Source: Oscillospiraceae bacterium (GTDB taxonomy: Bacteria > Bacillota > Clostridia > Oscillospirales > Ruminococcaceae). From it: 64,000 bases of DNA. The stretch lies in contig CAAGJI010000041.1 of assembly GCA_900770195.1 (NCBI GenBank), positions 185,348-249,347 of the forward strand, given 5' to 3'. A model generated the notes under the pieces. It was not told the DNA's origin and made no database searches. It saw only the letters and a program-made list of their open reading frames with translations. Shown piece by piece: positions 43,672 through 53,700 of this stretch. The position numbers were made by a program, and so were the translations under genes. Position 1 is the stretch's first letter. Each line of letters starts with the position of its first letter.

Positions 43672-44562
43672 ATGGACTCAAAACAATATAATACATACCA
43701 CGAAAAAAAATCACATACTGAACCTGATTTCCCATACAACACTTATTTATGCACAATTCCGTTTGATTTTCCGTCAGTCAGCATACACTGGCATAATGAA
43801 GCTGAAATAATCGCTGTTAAAAAAGGAACAGGAATTGTAAGTGTAAATTTCAGTTCATATAAAGTAAATGAGGGTGAATATATTTTTATACTCCCCGGAC
43901 AGCTTCATTCAATTTCACAATTTGAAAACAGCAAAATGGAATATGAAAATATTATTTTTGAAAAAAATTTTGTTGCAAATTCAAATGATATAACAAGCCA
44001 TATTATTTTATCCATTCTTTCAGGAGAATATGACACTAACACAATAATAGACCAATCGGTTTCTTATTATAAAGAATTTGATAATATAATAAAATATATT
44101 GACTGTCTTTGCAGCAGAAAATCAGCAGGTTATCAGGTTGCAGTAAAAGGAAAAATTTTTGAATTATTTTATCTTCTTATTTCAAATCACAAAAAAACAG
44201 AATCAACACGCAATAATACGGAATACGAAAAAATTAAAAAGATATTTGACTATATATGCGAAAATTATGCGGAAAAAATATCTGTTAAAAATGCTGCTGA
44301 TATATGCTGTTACAGCAGTTCCTATTTTATGAAATTTTTCAAACAGACAACAGGCATGGGTTTTATTGAATATTTAAACAGTTATCGCCTTGAAACAGCC
44401 GCACAAATGCTTTCAGCTTCAAATGATAACATACTTGATATTGCTGAAAAAACAGGCTTTGAGAATCTTTCATATTTCAACAGAAGTTTCAAAAAAAAGT
44501 TCGGACTATCTCCTGGACAATACAGAAAAAAATTAAAAAATAAGCCAACATATACAATTTGA
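43672..44562 (+). CDS. AraC-family regulator with cupin sensor domain
   Basis: 296 residues: N-terminal cupin (about 15-110; IHWHNEAEIIAV, GEYIFILPGQLHSI), then a C-terminal AraC double HTH (about 190-290; AADICCYSSSYFMKFFKQ, IAEKTGFENLSYFNRSFKK). Members with this architecture usually sense sugars. It is divergent from glgP and upstream, same strand, of a dockerin protein gene, so it may control either. Confidence 0.9.
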   Translation: MDSKQYNTYHEKKSHTEPDFPYNTYLCTIPFDFPSVSIHWHNEAEIIAVKKGTGIVSVNFSSYKVNEGEYIFILPGQLHSISQFENSKMEYENIIFEKNFVANSNDITSHIILSILSGEYDTNTIIDQSVSYYKEFDNIIKYIDCLCSRKSAGYQVAVKGKIFELFYLLISNHKKTESTRNNTEYEKIKKIFDYICENYAEKISVKNAADICCYSSSYFMKFFKQTTGMGFIEYLNSYRLETAAQMLSASNDNILDIAEKTGFENLSYFNRSFKKKFGLSPGQYRKKLKNKPTYTI

Positions 44563-44732
44563 ACAAAAAAACACACAGAAGTATAAAATTATGTTCAAAT
44601 ATACAAAGTTTTAAAAAATCAAAAAATTTTTGCAACTATTTGGCTTATTTTATGGTATTATATATGTGAGGTAATTTTTGGATAACTCCAAAAGTTTAAG
44701 AAAAATTTTTAAATTAAAGGAGATTAAAAGCA

Positions 44733-46940
44733 ATGAACATTAAAAAGTTAACAGCTGCACTTACAGCTATAACACTTTGTGCATCTGCTATGCCGTTCAG
44801 TATTGCGTCCTATAATTATTCTGTAAATACTGCAACAGCCGCAGAAGTTGGCGGATTTGATAATAACATCCCTGCTGACAAACTCCCTGAATGGGTTCCG
44901 AAATCATACGACAGTGCAAAAGAATATATGTCAAAGGTTGACACTTCATCTCTCCCGAATGAAGTAAACTTTTCTTATGCCGCAGGTTATATTATGTTTG
45001 TATGGCACGTTAAGCCTGAAAACAACCACGGTTTTCTGTTTTCAACCGATATTGCAAAATATGCGGTTGGTCAGTCAAGTTCAACAAACAAATATGAATA
45101 TTTCAGTCAGGACGGAACAGATGAATATGTTGTTTATGTGTACAACTACACAAATATAAGTCAAAAAGCATATACTGCATCTCATCTTTATATCTATAAC
45201 AACGAACAAAAAGAAACTTCAGGCAGATATATTCTTACTGCTTCAGTTGACACAGACCTTTCTTTCAGTCCAATAAGTCTGACATACAAAAAAAATATGA
45301 CAGTAAACGACTGGGAAAAAGTCGCAAATGACGGCGGTGCAGCTGTAATTGACAATAATATTTGTCTTGCATTTGACAAGTCACTCGGAAAAGCAAAACT
45401 TACTGTAAACGGTGCTGAAAAAGCAATGGCACAAACTTCAAAAGCATCTGATACAGGCAAATATTACAACATATTCAATTATGAACCGACTGAACCGGGA
45501 AAACTTAAATTTGTTGTTGAAATAACAGACTCAAACGGAAAAACAACAACTAAAACAATAAATCTTGTTGTTGATTCAAATATGAATGTATCTCAGGATA
45601 ATTCAGGTTCAAATGAAGATAAAGACGAATTTTCATGGCTTCCGAAAACTCTTGCCGATGCAGAAAATTTCATTTCAACAAACGGAAATGTGGCTGTTTC
45701 AGAAGATTATGTTGTTCTTGCAGCTAAATATAGTCAGGGAACAAACTATAAACTTGAACAGTCAACAGATTACAGCGACTTCAATAATTTTGAACTTGTA
45801 AAAGAAACAACTGTTACAGAAGATAATGCTGTTGTTGGCGGCATTGCTGTTAATTTTAAAGTTTACAAACCTAAAAATGCATCAGATTCATATCTTGAAT
45901 GGAAAGCAACCGACTATTCAGGCAGTAGTCTTTTCAACATTTATTTTGCAGATGTTACAGTTGACAGCAACTTAAAAATAAAACTCAACGCTGAAAGCGA
46001 CAGTTCGTGGTTCCCTACTGACGTAAATTCTGCACAGGCATTTATGGAAAAATATCCTACAGGCGGTTCAGTTGGAAATACAGCCTGCTATGTTTCAAAA
46101 GATGTTTTAAGTATAATGAACAAAGATCTCCATTCAACATTTAACATCAAAAACTACAAATATTATGGCGGTTATACAGTTACCCTTATAAAAGCTGCTG
46201 ACGGAGAAACAGGCAGTGACGAAATATATCTTTCATACGAAAACAAAACAATGACTTTATCTGTTGAATCAGATTATGACGAAGCAACAAAAACAACAAG
46301 CTGCAAAATAACAAACATAAAAGAAAAAGAAGAACTTGCTGAAGATATTGTAACTTTTGAAAAAGTAGATAATTTGTACAAAAAATACGGAAATTCTGCC
46401 TTTTCAGAAGGTATGGCATTCTTTATTGTTCCGATAGAAAATGGAAAATCTGCACCTGAACTTAAAACAACAGGCAGCGGAAAATCAATAAAAAAGTTTG
46501 AAAAAACAGTAACAGACGGAAATACTACATACGCAGTTTATATTCTTGAAGCCGCAGGTGAAGGTGACGTTAATGTTACAATTCCTTTAGATGACAAAAA
46601 ATCGCTCAAAGCATATCTTCTTGTTGAAAAATCAGATTCAGAAGAATTTGCCTATAAATTTGTAACAAATCCTAACCCTACCGAAGAACCAACAACAGAA
46701 CCTACTACAGGTTCAGATGTTGTTATAACAGTTACCAGCGGTGACGTAAACCTTGATAACAACGTTTCTATTGCTGATGCTGTATTGCTTAACAAGTATC
46801 TTGTAAATAGTGCAACATTAAATGATGTACAAAAAGCTGCCGCTGATGCTTACAATGATGGCAAACTGGATTCAACTGATACACTTGCAATACTTAAATT
46901 CATAGTTGGCACATATGATCAGCTTCCGCAGAAACCTTGA
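44733..46940 (+). CDS. Secreted triple-repeat protein with C-terminal dockerin
   Basis: 735 residues: signal peptide (cut near ATAAEV), three copies of an unnamed module, a Thr/Pro/Glu linker and a dockerin (GDVNLDNNVSIADAVLLNKY, then STDTLAILKFIVGTYDQLP). Each module opens with Trp-x-Pro followed by an amphipathic helix: WVPKSYDSAKEYMSK (Trp54), WLPKTLADAENFIST (Trp302) and WFPTDVNSAQAFMEK (Trp426). The rest of each module is beta-rich. The first copy also carries an Ig-like segment (about 190-285). No glycosidase or esterase motif was recognised. It may be a binding or scaffolding component delivered to a cellulosome. The dockerin matches the GH74 and GH26 type. Confidence 0.85.
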   Translation: MNIKKLTAALTAITLCASAMPFSIASYNYSVNTATAAEVGGFDNNIPADKLPEWVPKSYDSAKEYMSKVDTSSLPNEVNFSYAAGYIMFVWHVKPENNHGFLFSTDIAKYAVGQSSSTNKYEYFSQDGTDEYVVYVYNYTNISQKAYTASHLYIYNNEQKETSGRYILTASVDTDLSFSPISLTYKKNMTVNDWEKVANDGGAAVIDNNICLAFDKSLGKAKLTVNGAEKAMAQTSKASDTGKYYNIFNYEPTEPGKLKFVVEITDSNGKTTTKTINLVVDSNMNVSQDNSGSNEDKDEFSWLPKTLADAENFISTNGNVAVSEDYVVLAAKYSQGTNYKLEQSTDYSDFNNFELVKETTVTEDNAVVGGIAVNFKVYKPKNASDSYLEWKATDYSGSSLFNIYFADVTVDSNLKIKLNAESDSSWFPTDVNSAQAFMEKYPTGGSVGNTACYVSKDVLSIMNKDLHSTFNIKNYKYYGGYTVTLIKAADGETGSDEIYLSYENKTMTLSVESDYDEATKTTSCKITNIKEKEELAEDIVTFEKVDNLYKKYGNSAFSEGMAFFIVPIENGKSAPELKTTGSGKSIKKFEKTVTDGNTTYAVYILEAAGEGDVNVTIPLDDKKSLKAYLLVEKSDSEEFAYKFVTNPNPTEEPTTEPTTGSDVVITVTSGDVNLDNNVSIADAVLLNKYLVNSATLNDVQKAAADAYNDGKLDSTDTLAILKFIVGTYDQLPQKP

Positions 46941-46983
46941 AAATATTAAACAAAAAACAATTTCATAATATGTTAAAAACAAC

Positions 46984-47019
46984 AAATCGTGTCAATTTCA
47001 GTTGACACGATTTTATTTA
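46984..47019 (+). terminator. Palindrome serving as terminator and possible operator
   Basis: AATCGTGTCAA-TTTCAG-TTGACACGATT is an 11-bp perfect inverted repeat followed by TTATTTAT. It lies after the repeat protein gene. Its right arm contains the -35 of the next promoter, so it may also bind a regulator. Confidence 0.75.
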
Positions 47020-47030
47020 TGTAGTATAAT
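47002..47030 (+). promoter_or_regulatory. Promoter of the transglutaminase-dockerin gene
   Basis: TTGACA (47002-47007), 17-base spacer, TATAAT (47025-47030); the -35 is inside the palindrome's right arm. Confidence 0.75.
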
Positions 47031-47121
47031 ATAATTGTTCTAATTAATAATTTATCCATTATATAATAACTTAAAATTAACTTAAATAAATCTTAAAACA
47101 ACCTGAAAGGAACTGATTCAA

Positions 47122-48537
47122 TTGAAAAAAATTATCTCTGCTTTATTGGCATCGGTTATGTGCGTTTCTTTATGTATTCCGAATAATTTTACTTATGCTG
47201 AAAATGCTGAAAGCGATTTTTCAGAATTCATAAATTATGATTTAAATGATACTGATTTACTTTCTGAAACAGAAGATTCAACAGAAAATAATTTTGAATA
47301 CTGTCAGGAATATTTTTATCAGCAGCTTGATTCAACAAATAAATACTGCTATGAAAAATTCCTTGAAAACTGGTCAAAACCGACTGATACATCTTTAACT
47401 TTAAGCATACAGCCTATTGAATACACAGTTGTTTCATCATCAAAAGAATCAAGCTGGACAGATGAAGAAATAAAAAGCATTGAAAAACTTACAATGAAAA
47501 CATTTTCAAGCGGTCTTTCTGCACTTCTTCTTGACCACCCTGAAATTTTCTGGATAAACACAAGAAATATAAAATTTGCATATGGTTATGCTTTAAGAAG
47601 AACATTAAGCGGTGAAAGACATCTTTACATAACAGCACTTAAAATTCAGCCTGAAATATCTTTGAATTACACAGAAGGAGATTTAGACAACGAACTTGCA
47701 AATGCCCTTGATGCCTATGATGATTTTAATGAAACACTTGAAAATATAGAAATAGCAGGTTCAAGCGACTATGAAAAAATAAAAAGTATATATTATTATA
47801 TTGCATCTTCCGCAACATACAATGCAAAATCAGAATATAATCCAAGTTCAGCGGGAAGTGTTATTCTTAAACCGCATTATGCTGTTTGCGAAGGATATGC
47901 ATACGCTTTTAAACTTCTTTGCGACAGAGAAAATATTCCGTGTGTAACAGTTGCAGGAAATTATGAAGCGTCAACAAATTCAGGACATGCATGGAATGAA
48001 GTTTATATTGATGGCAACTGGTATGGTGCTGACATCACGTGGGACGACACAGACAGCGATACAATACTAACTTACAAATATTTATGCAAAGGAAGCAAAA
48101 ACTTCTCTAAATACCACACAGCGGGTTCTATATACGAATTCACAGAGTTTGTTTATCCTGTTTTAACCGAAGATGATTATTCTGAATCAGTTGAAACAAG
48201 TGAAACAACAACCGAATCTGAAACTGAAACAACACTCAATACAACAACTGTTCCTGAAACAGTTTCAGAAACAGAAACAAGCTCTTCAATTTCAGAAACA
48301 GAAAGCATTTCTGAAACAACAACCAAAATAATTTATGGAGACGTCAATTCAGATAACACTGTAACAATTTCAGACGCTGTACTTCTGAATAAGTATCTTG
48401 TAAAAAGTGCTGTTCTTTCAGAATCACAATTGAAAAATGCAGATGCTCTTTCAGATAACAAAATCAACTCATCCGATACCCTTGCAATTTTAAAATATAT
48501 AGTTCGTTCAGTTGAATCACTTCCAATTACAGAATAA
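47122..48537 (+). CDS. Transglutaminase-like protein with dockerin
   Basis: 471 residues: signal peptide (cut near TYAEN), an unnamed N-terminal region, a transglutaminase/protease-like domain with the triad Cys256 (AVCEGYAYAFK), His289 (GHAWNEV) and Asp304 (ADITWDD), a Thr/Ser/Glu linker and a dockerin (GDVNSDNTVTISDAVLLNKY, SSDTLAILKYIV). Transglutaminase-fold proteins of this type are usually peptidases or crosslinkers. The start is a TTG (47122) with GAAAGG upstream; no ATG gives a full signal peptide. Confidence 0.9.
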   Translation: MKKIISALLASVMCVSLCIPNNFTYAENAESDFSEFINYDLNDTDLLSETEDSTENNFEYCQEYFYQQLDSTNKYCYEKFLENWSKPTDTSLTLSIQPIEYTVVSSSKESSWTDEEIKSIEKLTMKTFSSGLSALLLDHPEIFWINTRNIKFAYGYALRRTLSGERHLYITALKIQPEISLNYTEGDLDNELANALDAYDDFNETLENIEIAGSSDYEKIKSIYYYIASSATYNAKSEYNPSSAGSVILKPHYAVCEGYAYAFKLLCDRENIPCVTVAGNYEASTNSGHAWNEVYIDGNWYGADITWDDTDSDTILTYKYLCKGSKNFSKYHTAGSIYEFTEFVYPVLTEDDYSESVETSETTTESETETTLNTTTVPETVSETETSSSISETESISETTTKIIYGDVNSDNTVTISDAVLLNKYLVKSAVLSESQLKNADALSDNKINSSDTLAILKYIVRSVESLPITE

Positions 48538-48568
48538 AAGAACTCCCTCTTAAAGGGAGTTCTTTTAT
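48536..48568 (+). terminator. Bidirectional terminator
   Basis: AAAAGAACTCCCT and AGGGAGTTCTTTT pair between the converging transglutaminase and AEC transporter genes. Confidence 0.9.
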
Positions 48569-49512
48569 ATATTTCCTGTCGTTTTCAAAAGCCATACCCA
48601 AAATGTTAAAGTAATGCACGAAAAAAGTGTTGTTAAAACTATAATATTTGATGATAAAACATGGTCATTATGCATATTTTTAGACATTATATATCCTGAT
48701 GGTGTGGCAGATGATGCAAGCATAATCAAAACTGCAACAAGCTGGTCATTTTTAATTCCAAGAGATATTGCAATTGGTAAAAAAACAGCAGGCAATGCCA
48801 GAAGTTTAACAACTGATGCCACAACAGCAGGTTTAAGTTTTGCTGTTGCATCTTTGAAATTAAACGCACCGCCGATTGAAAGAAGTGCAACAGGCGTTGC
48901 AGTTGCCGCAACGGAAATAACCGCCTTATTTAAAATAACAGGCAATTCAAACTGAAAAAGTGCAAACGGAAAACCGCAGAAAATTCCAAGTATTATAGGG
49001 TTTGTTACTATTCCCTTTAAAAGTTTAAGTATAAGTTTTTTACCCTTTTCTTTATTTTCAGATGAACCAAAAGTAAGTATTATAACTGAATAGATATTAA
49101 AAAGCGGAACAGCTGCAAGAATCATCATAGGTGCCTGTCCTGCATCGCCATAAATATTTTCAACGAGTGCAATTCCAAGTACTGCCGCACTTCCTCTTGA
49201 ACAGCCTTGTGCAAATGCCCCGACCTTGCTTTTATCTTTCATAAATATCATAGACAAAACCCAAGGTATTAAAAACATGGCTGTTGTTGCAAGCATACAG
49301 AATAAAATAAATTTAATATCAAATTCCTGCCTTAAATCCATTGAAGATATATCTTTGAAAAGCATAAGCGGAAGTGCAACTTTAAAAACAAATTTATCTG
49401 CAACAGATAAGAAACTTTCATTAAACATTTTTATTTTTCTGAGGAAAAATCCAAGTGCTATAATTAAAAAAAGCGGTATTGTTGCATTTACACTAAAAAT
49501 AAAATTCGACAT
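48565..49512 (-). CDS. AEC (auxin efflux carrier) family transporter
   Basis: 315 residues with about ten membrane helices. The start at M7 (49512) follows GGAGA by 5 bases. Typical AEC features: N-terminal FIFSVNATIPLFLIIALGFF, a central loop rich in Lys (GSSENKEKGKK), and the second-half MLASSATPSGYIMSKN motif. Bacterial members export malate, citrate and similar anions. It is downstream of pfkA and separated by a terminator, so probably independently transcribed. Confidence 0.88.
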   Translation of the reverse strand: MSNFIFSVNATIPLFLIIALGFFLRKIKMFNESFLSVADKFVFKVALPLMLFKDISSMDLRQEFDIKFILFCMLATTAMFLIPWVLSMIFMKDKSKVGAFAQGCSRGSAAVLGIALVENIYGDAGQAPMMILAAVPLFNIYSVIILTFGSSENKEKGKKLILKLLKGIVTNPIILGIFCGFPFALFQFELPVILNKAVISVAATATPVALLSIGGAFNFKDATAKLKPAVVASVVKLLALPAVFLPIAISLGIKNDQLVAVLIMLASSATPSGYIMSKNMHNDHVLSSNIIVLTTLFSCITLTFWVWLLKTTGNI

Positions 49513-49528
49513 ATTTTCTCCAGCAAAC

Positions 49529-49565
49529 AAAAAGGCGAAGCTGAAACCATCTTCGCCTTTTTTAT
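49529..49565 (-). terminator. pfkA terminator
   Basis: AAAAAGGCGAAG and CTTCGCCTTTTT pair around a 10-base loop. Confidence 0.9.
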
Positions 49566-49583
49566 AAAAATTTTGTTCTTCTG

Positions 49584-50546
49584 TTAGAATGTTATTTCTT
49601 CAACCATTGAATAGAGTTCATCTTCATACGGCTTCTTCATTGAAAGTGCTTCCTGAATGTCGAAGTCAACGATTTCACCCTTCTGCATACCAACTACTCT
49701 GTTACCCTTGCCCTGTTCAAGAAGGTTAACAGCATAGTGACCCATTCTGCTTGCAACGACTCTGTCCTGAACTGTTGGTGAACCACCTCTCTGAACGTGA
49801 CCGAGAATAGTTGCTCTTGTTTCGATTCCTGTCTTTTCCTGAATCATTGTTGCGATTTCGTTTGAATGACCAACACCTTCTGAAACAACGATGATAAAGT
49901 TCTGTCTGCCCTTCTTGCGAAGTTCAAGCATCTTCTTTGCAATTGCATCAAGATCATATGGCTTTTCCTTTGTGATACATTCGATAGCACCACATGCAAT
50001 AGCTGTGTTTACTGCTATGTAACCTGCATTTCTGCCCATAACTTCAACAACACTGCATCTGTCGTGTGACTGTGATGTATCTCTTAATTTATCTGTCATT
50101 TCAACAGCTGTGTTCATAGCTGTATCATATCCTATTGTATATTCTGTGCAGGCAATATCATTATCGATTGTACCAGGAAGACCAACGCAGAGAATACCTC
50201 TTGCTGAAAGGTCAGCAGCACCTCTGAATGAACCGTCACCGCCAATTACAACGATACCTTCAAGTCCGAGTTCTTCGCACTTTGCCTTAGCTTTTTCAAG
50301 ACCTTCTTCTGTACGGAATTCCTGACTTCTTGCTGTGTAAAGAATTGTACCGCCTCTGTGAATTATATCAGAAACGCTTCTTGCGTCCATTTCATAAATG
50401 TCACCTGTGATAAGTCCGCAGTAACCTCTGTTAATACCATACACCTTCATGCCCTTTGAAAGAGCTGTTCTTACTACTGCTCTTACAGCTGCATTCATGC
50501 CCGGAGCATCTCCGCCACTTGTTAATACACCAATTGTCTTAATCAT
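49584..50546 (-). CDS. pfkA: 6-phosphofructokinase
   Basis: ATP-dependent committed step of glycolysis. ATP site GVLTSGGDAPGMNAAVRA, catalytic GTIDNDI with the aspartate, the fructose-6-phosphate site EVMGRNAGYIA, and the C-terminal GHVQRGGSPTVQDRV. Length about 320 is normal. I choose the ATG at 50546; a TTG two codons earlier is close to AAGGAG and is less likely. It has its own promoter. Confidence 0.97.
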   Translation of the reverse strand: MIKTIGVLTSGGDAPGMNAAVRAVVRTALSKGMKVYGINRGYCGLITGDIYEMDARSVSDIIHRGGTILYTARSQEFRTEEGLEKAKAKCEELGLEGIVVIGGDGSFRGAADLSARGILCVGLPGTIDNDIACTEYTIGYDTAMNTAVEMTDKLRDTSQSHDRCSVVEVMGRNAGYIAVNTAIACGAIECITKEKPYDLDAIAKKMLELRKKGRQNFIIVVSEGVGHSNEIATMIQEKTGIETRATILGHVQRGGSPTVQDRVVASRMGHYAVNLLEQGKGNRVVGMQKGEIVDFDIQEALSMKKPYEDELYSMVEEITF

Positions 50547-50626
50547 AACCAATTAACTCCTTATTCTTAGTTTATAATAATGGGAAATTATTAAACTTTA
50601 TTGCAGGTACAAACATACCTATTACT

Positions 50627-50654
50627 ATTTTACTACATTGTAGAAATTTGTCAA
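50627..50654 (-). promoter_or_regulatory. pfkA promoter
   Basis: Minus strand TTGACA (50649-50654), 16-base spacer, TAAAAT (50627-50632). The leader has a short hairpin (AGGTA/TACCT). Confidence 0.7.
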
Positions 50655-50702
50655 GGGTTTTTTTGAAATTTTAAGATTTTATACGTAATTTTAAATAGTA
50701 TC

Positions 50703-53700
50703 TTACCCTATCCATCCGATTTTTTTGTTATTTATAAACTTTTTAAGCTCTTCTGTCGATTTTTCACATATTTCAACACCGCTGATGTTTTTAGGTCTTA
50801 CATATTTTCCCGAATCGGCAAGATAAAAAACAGGTTCTGCACTTCCATTGTATTTTTTCAGAACATTTAAAATTTCAGGAAGCACTTTTTTATCACTTTC
50901 AGATATTTTTATACAAAGTTTTCCTCTCTGCATAACTTCTTCAAGTTTATCAAGTGCAATAATTGAATTTACAACAACACTTGTTGTTTTTTCCTTGACA
51001 TCAAGTTTTCCTTTTATAAAAACAAAATTATTTTCTTTCAAAACAGATGATGTTATTTTAAAAAGATTCGGAAAAACAACTCCGTCAAAATCGCCTGTGC
51101 CGTCACTGCATTCAAGAAAACACATTTTCTCTCCGCTTTTTGTTATATGAAGTTTTACATTTGTAATTTCACATATAACCGAAATAATTCTGCCGTCAAA
51201 ATTTTCATTCTGAACAAATCTAACTGCATCTGTACAGTGTGCTGTTTCACGAATCCACCTGTATTTTTCAAGAGGGTCACCGCTTAAATATATTCCGGTA
51301 ACTTCCCTTTCCATTTCAAAAAATTCCATATCGTCGTATTCTTTAAGTTCAGGATAATCATATGTGAAAAAGTTTTCTGTTTCACTTTCTCCAAATAAAT
51401 CAAGCTGTCCTTCTACCTGCTGTGACCTGTTATTTTTCACAAGATGACAAACATCATCTGCACATTCTATCATTTGTCTTCTGTTTTCAGGAAAACAATC
51501 CATAGCACCCGATTTTATAAGATTTATAACTGCTTTTTTATTAAACTCATTTCCCTGCATTCTTACACAAAAATCAGTCAGATTTGCATAAATTCCGTTC
51601 TTTTCTCTTTCAGTAATTATTTTTTCAATAAATCCCTGCCCGATTGATTTTATCGCAAGCAATCCGAAAACTATATCTTTTCCGTTTCTTCTGAAAAAAG
51701 TTTCGCTTTTGTTTATGTCAGGTCTTATGACTTTTACTCCGTCAGATTTGCATTGAGATAAGTAAACTGTCAGTTTGTCAGACTGATATATGACACTGTT
51801 CATAAGTGCCGCCATATAGTCAGCATAATAATGTCTTTTCAAATATGCTGTTCTGTATGCAAGATATGCATATGATGCGGCGTGTGATTTATTGAAAGCA
51901 TATGAAGCAAATCCCGACATTTCGTCAAAAAGTTCATTTGCTGTTTTTTCGTCAACACCATGTGCAACAGCACCTGTACAATTTTCATCACCTTTTACTC
52001 CATAAAGAAAAACTTCCCTTTCTTTTTGCATAACCTCGTGCTTTTTCTTTGCCATTGCACGTCTTACTAGGTCAGCCCTTCCATAAGAGTAACCCGCTAT
52101 TTTTCTGCATATTTCCATAACCTGTTCCTGATAAACAATACAGCCGTAAGTTACATCAAGTATAGGTTTTAAAAGCGGTGTTTTATACGTTATAAATTTC
52201 GGATTATGCCTGTTTTTTATATATTTTGGAATTGAATCCATAGGTCCGGGACGATACAGAGATATAACAGCTATAATATCTTCTATACTTTCAGGCTGAA
52301 GGCGTTGCAAAACTTTTCTAAGTCCTTCGCTTTCCATCTGAAAAACACCTGTTGTATCCCCCTCTGAAAGCATTTCATAAGTCGCTTTATCATCAAGCGG
52401 AATTTTTTCCACATCAAAAGTTTTGTCATATTCAGCAATACTTTCACAGCATTCTTTTATAACAGTTAAATTTCGCAATCCCAGAAAATCAAATTTCAAA
52501 AGTCCAAGAGATTCAATTGAATCCATAGGATACTGCGTCATAACAAGCGAATCGCTGTCTGATTTTTGCAAAGGAACAAGTTCCGTTATAGGGTTTGCGG
52601 CAATTACAACCGCCGATGCATGGGTTGAAATATGTCTTGGCATATTTTCAAGTTTCTTTGAAATATCAACAAGTTTTCTTGCCTCAGGATCACTGTCGTA
52701 AAATTCTTTGAACTCTTTCACATTTTCAAGTGCATCTGCAAGTTTGCAATTATGTGGAATAAGCTTTGCGGCTTTATCTGAAACAGCATATGATACGTCC
52801 ATAACTCTTGCTGTATCACGTATTGCCTGCCTTGCTTTCATTGTATCAAATGTAACAACATCTGATACCCTGTCTGCACCGTATTTTTTTATAACATATT
52901 CCTTGACTTTTTTTCTTCCTTCAACACAAAAATCAATATCAAAATCAGGCATACTTACTCTTTCAGGATTTAAAAATCTTTCAAAAAGCAAATTATGTTT
53001 TATAGGGTCTATTCCTGTTATTCCAATACAATAAGCACAAAGACTTCCTGCCCCTGAACCTCTTCCCATTCCAACAGGAATATCAGCGGATTTTGCATAG
53101 TTGACAAAATCCCAGACTATTAAATAATAATCCGTGTACCCCATTTTTTCAATTACAGATATTTCATATTCAAGCCTTTTTTTAACGTTTTCAGGATAAT
53201 TTTCGCCATATCGCAAAATACAGCCATCATAGCATAATTTTTCAAAAAAAGCTGTTGTATCTGTAACATTTTTATATTCAAATTTAGGCAAAAGTATTTT
53301 GTCAAATTCAAATGAAACATTGCATTTATCGGCTATTTCACAAGTATTTTTTATTGCTTCAGGATAATTTTCAAAAAGCTTTGCCATTTCTTCAGATGAC
53401 TTCAGATAAAATTCATCTGTTTCAAATGACATTGCATCTTTGTCATTTATTTTTTTATTTGTCTGTATGCACATTAAAATCTGCTGAACATAGGCATCTT
53501 CTTTGTTTATATAATGTGCATCGTTCGTTGCGGCAATTTTTATATTATATTTTTCTGCAATTGAAACAAGCTGCGGTAAAATTCTTTTCTGCTTAATTAT
53601 TCCATGGTCCTGAATTTCAATATAATAATCATTGCCGAACAAATTTTTATATCTTAAAGCAATTTCTTCCGCCTTTTTTATATCATCATTAAGCAGTGCC

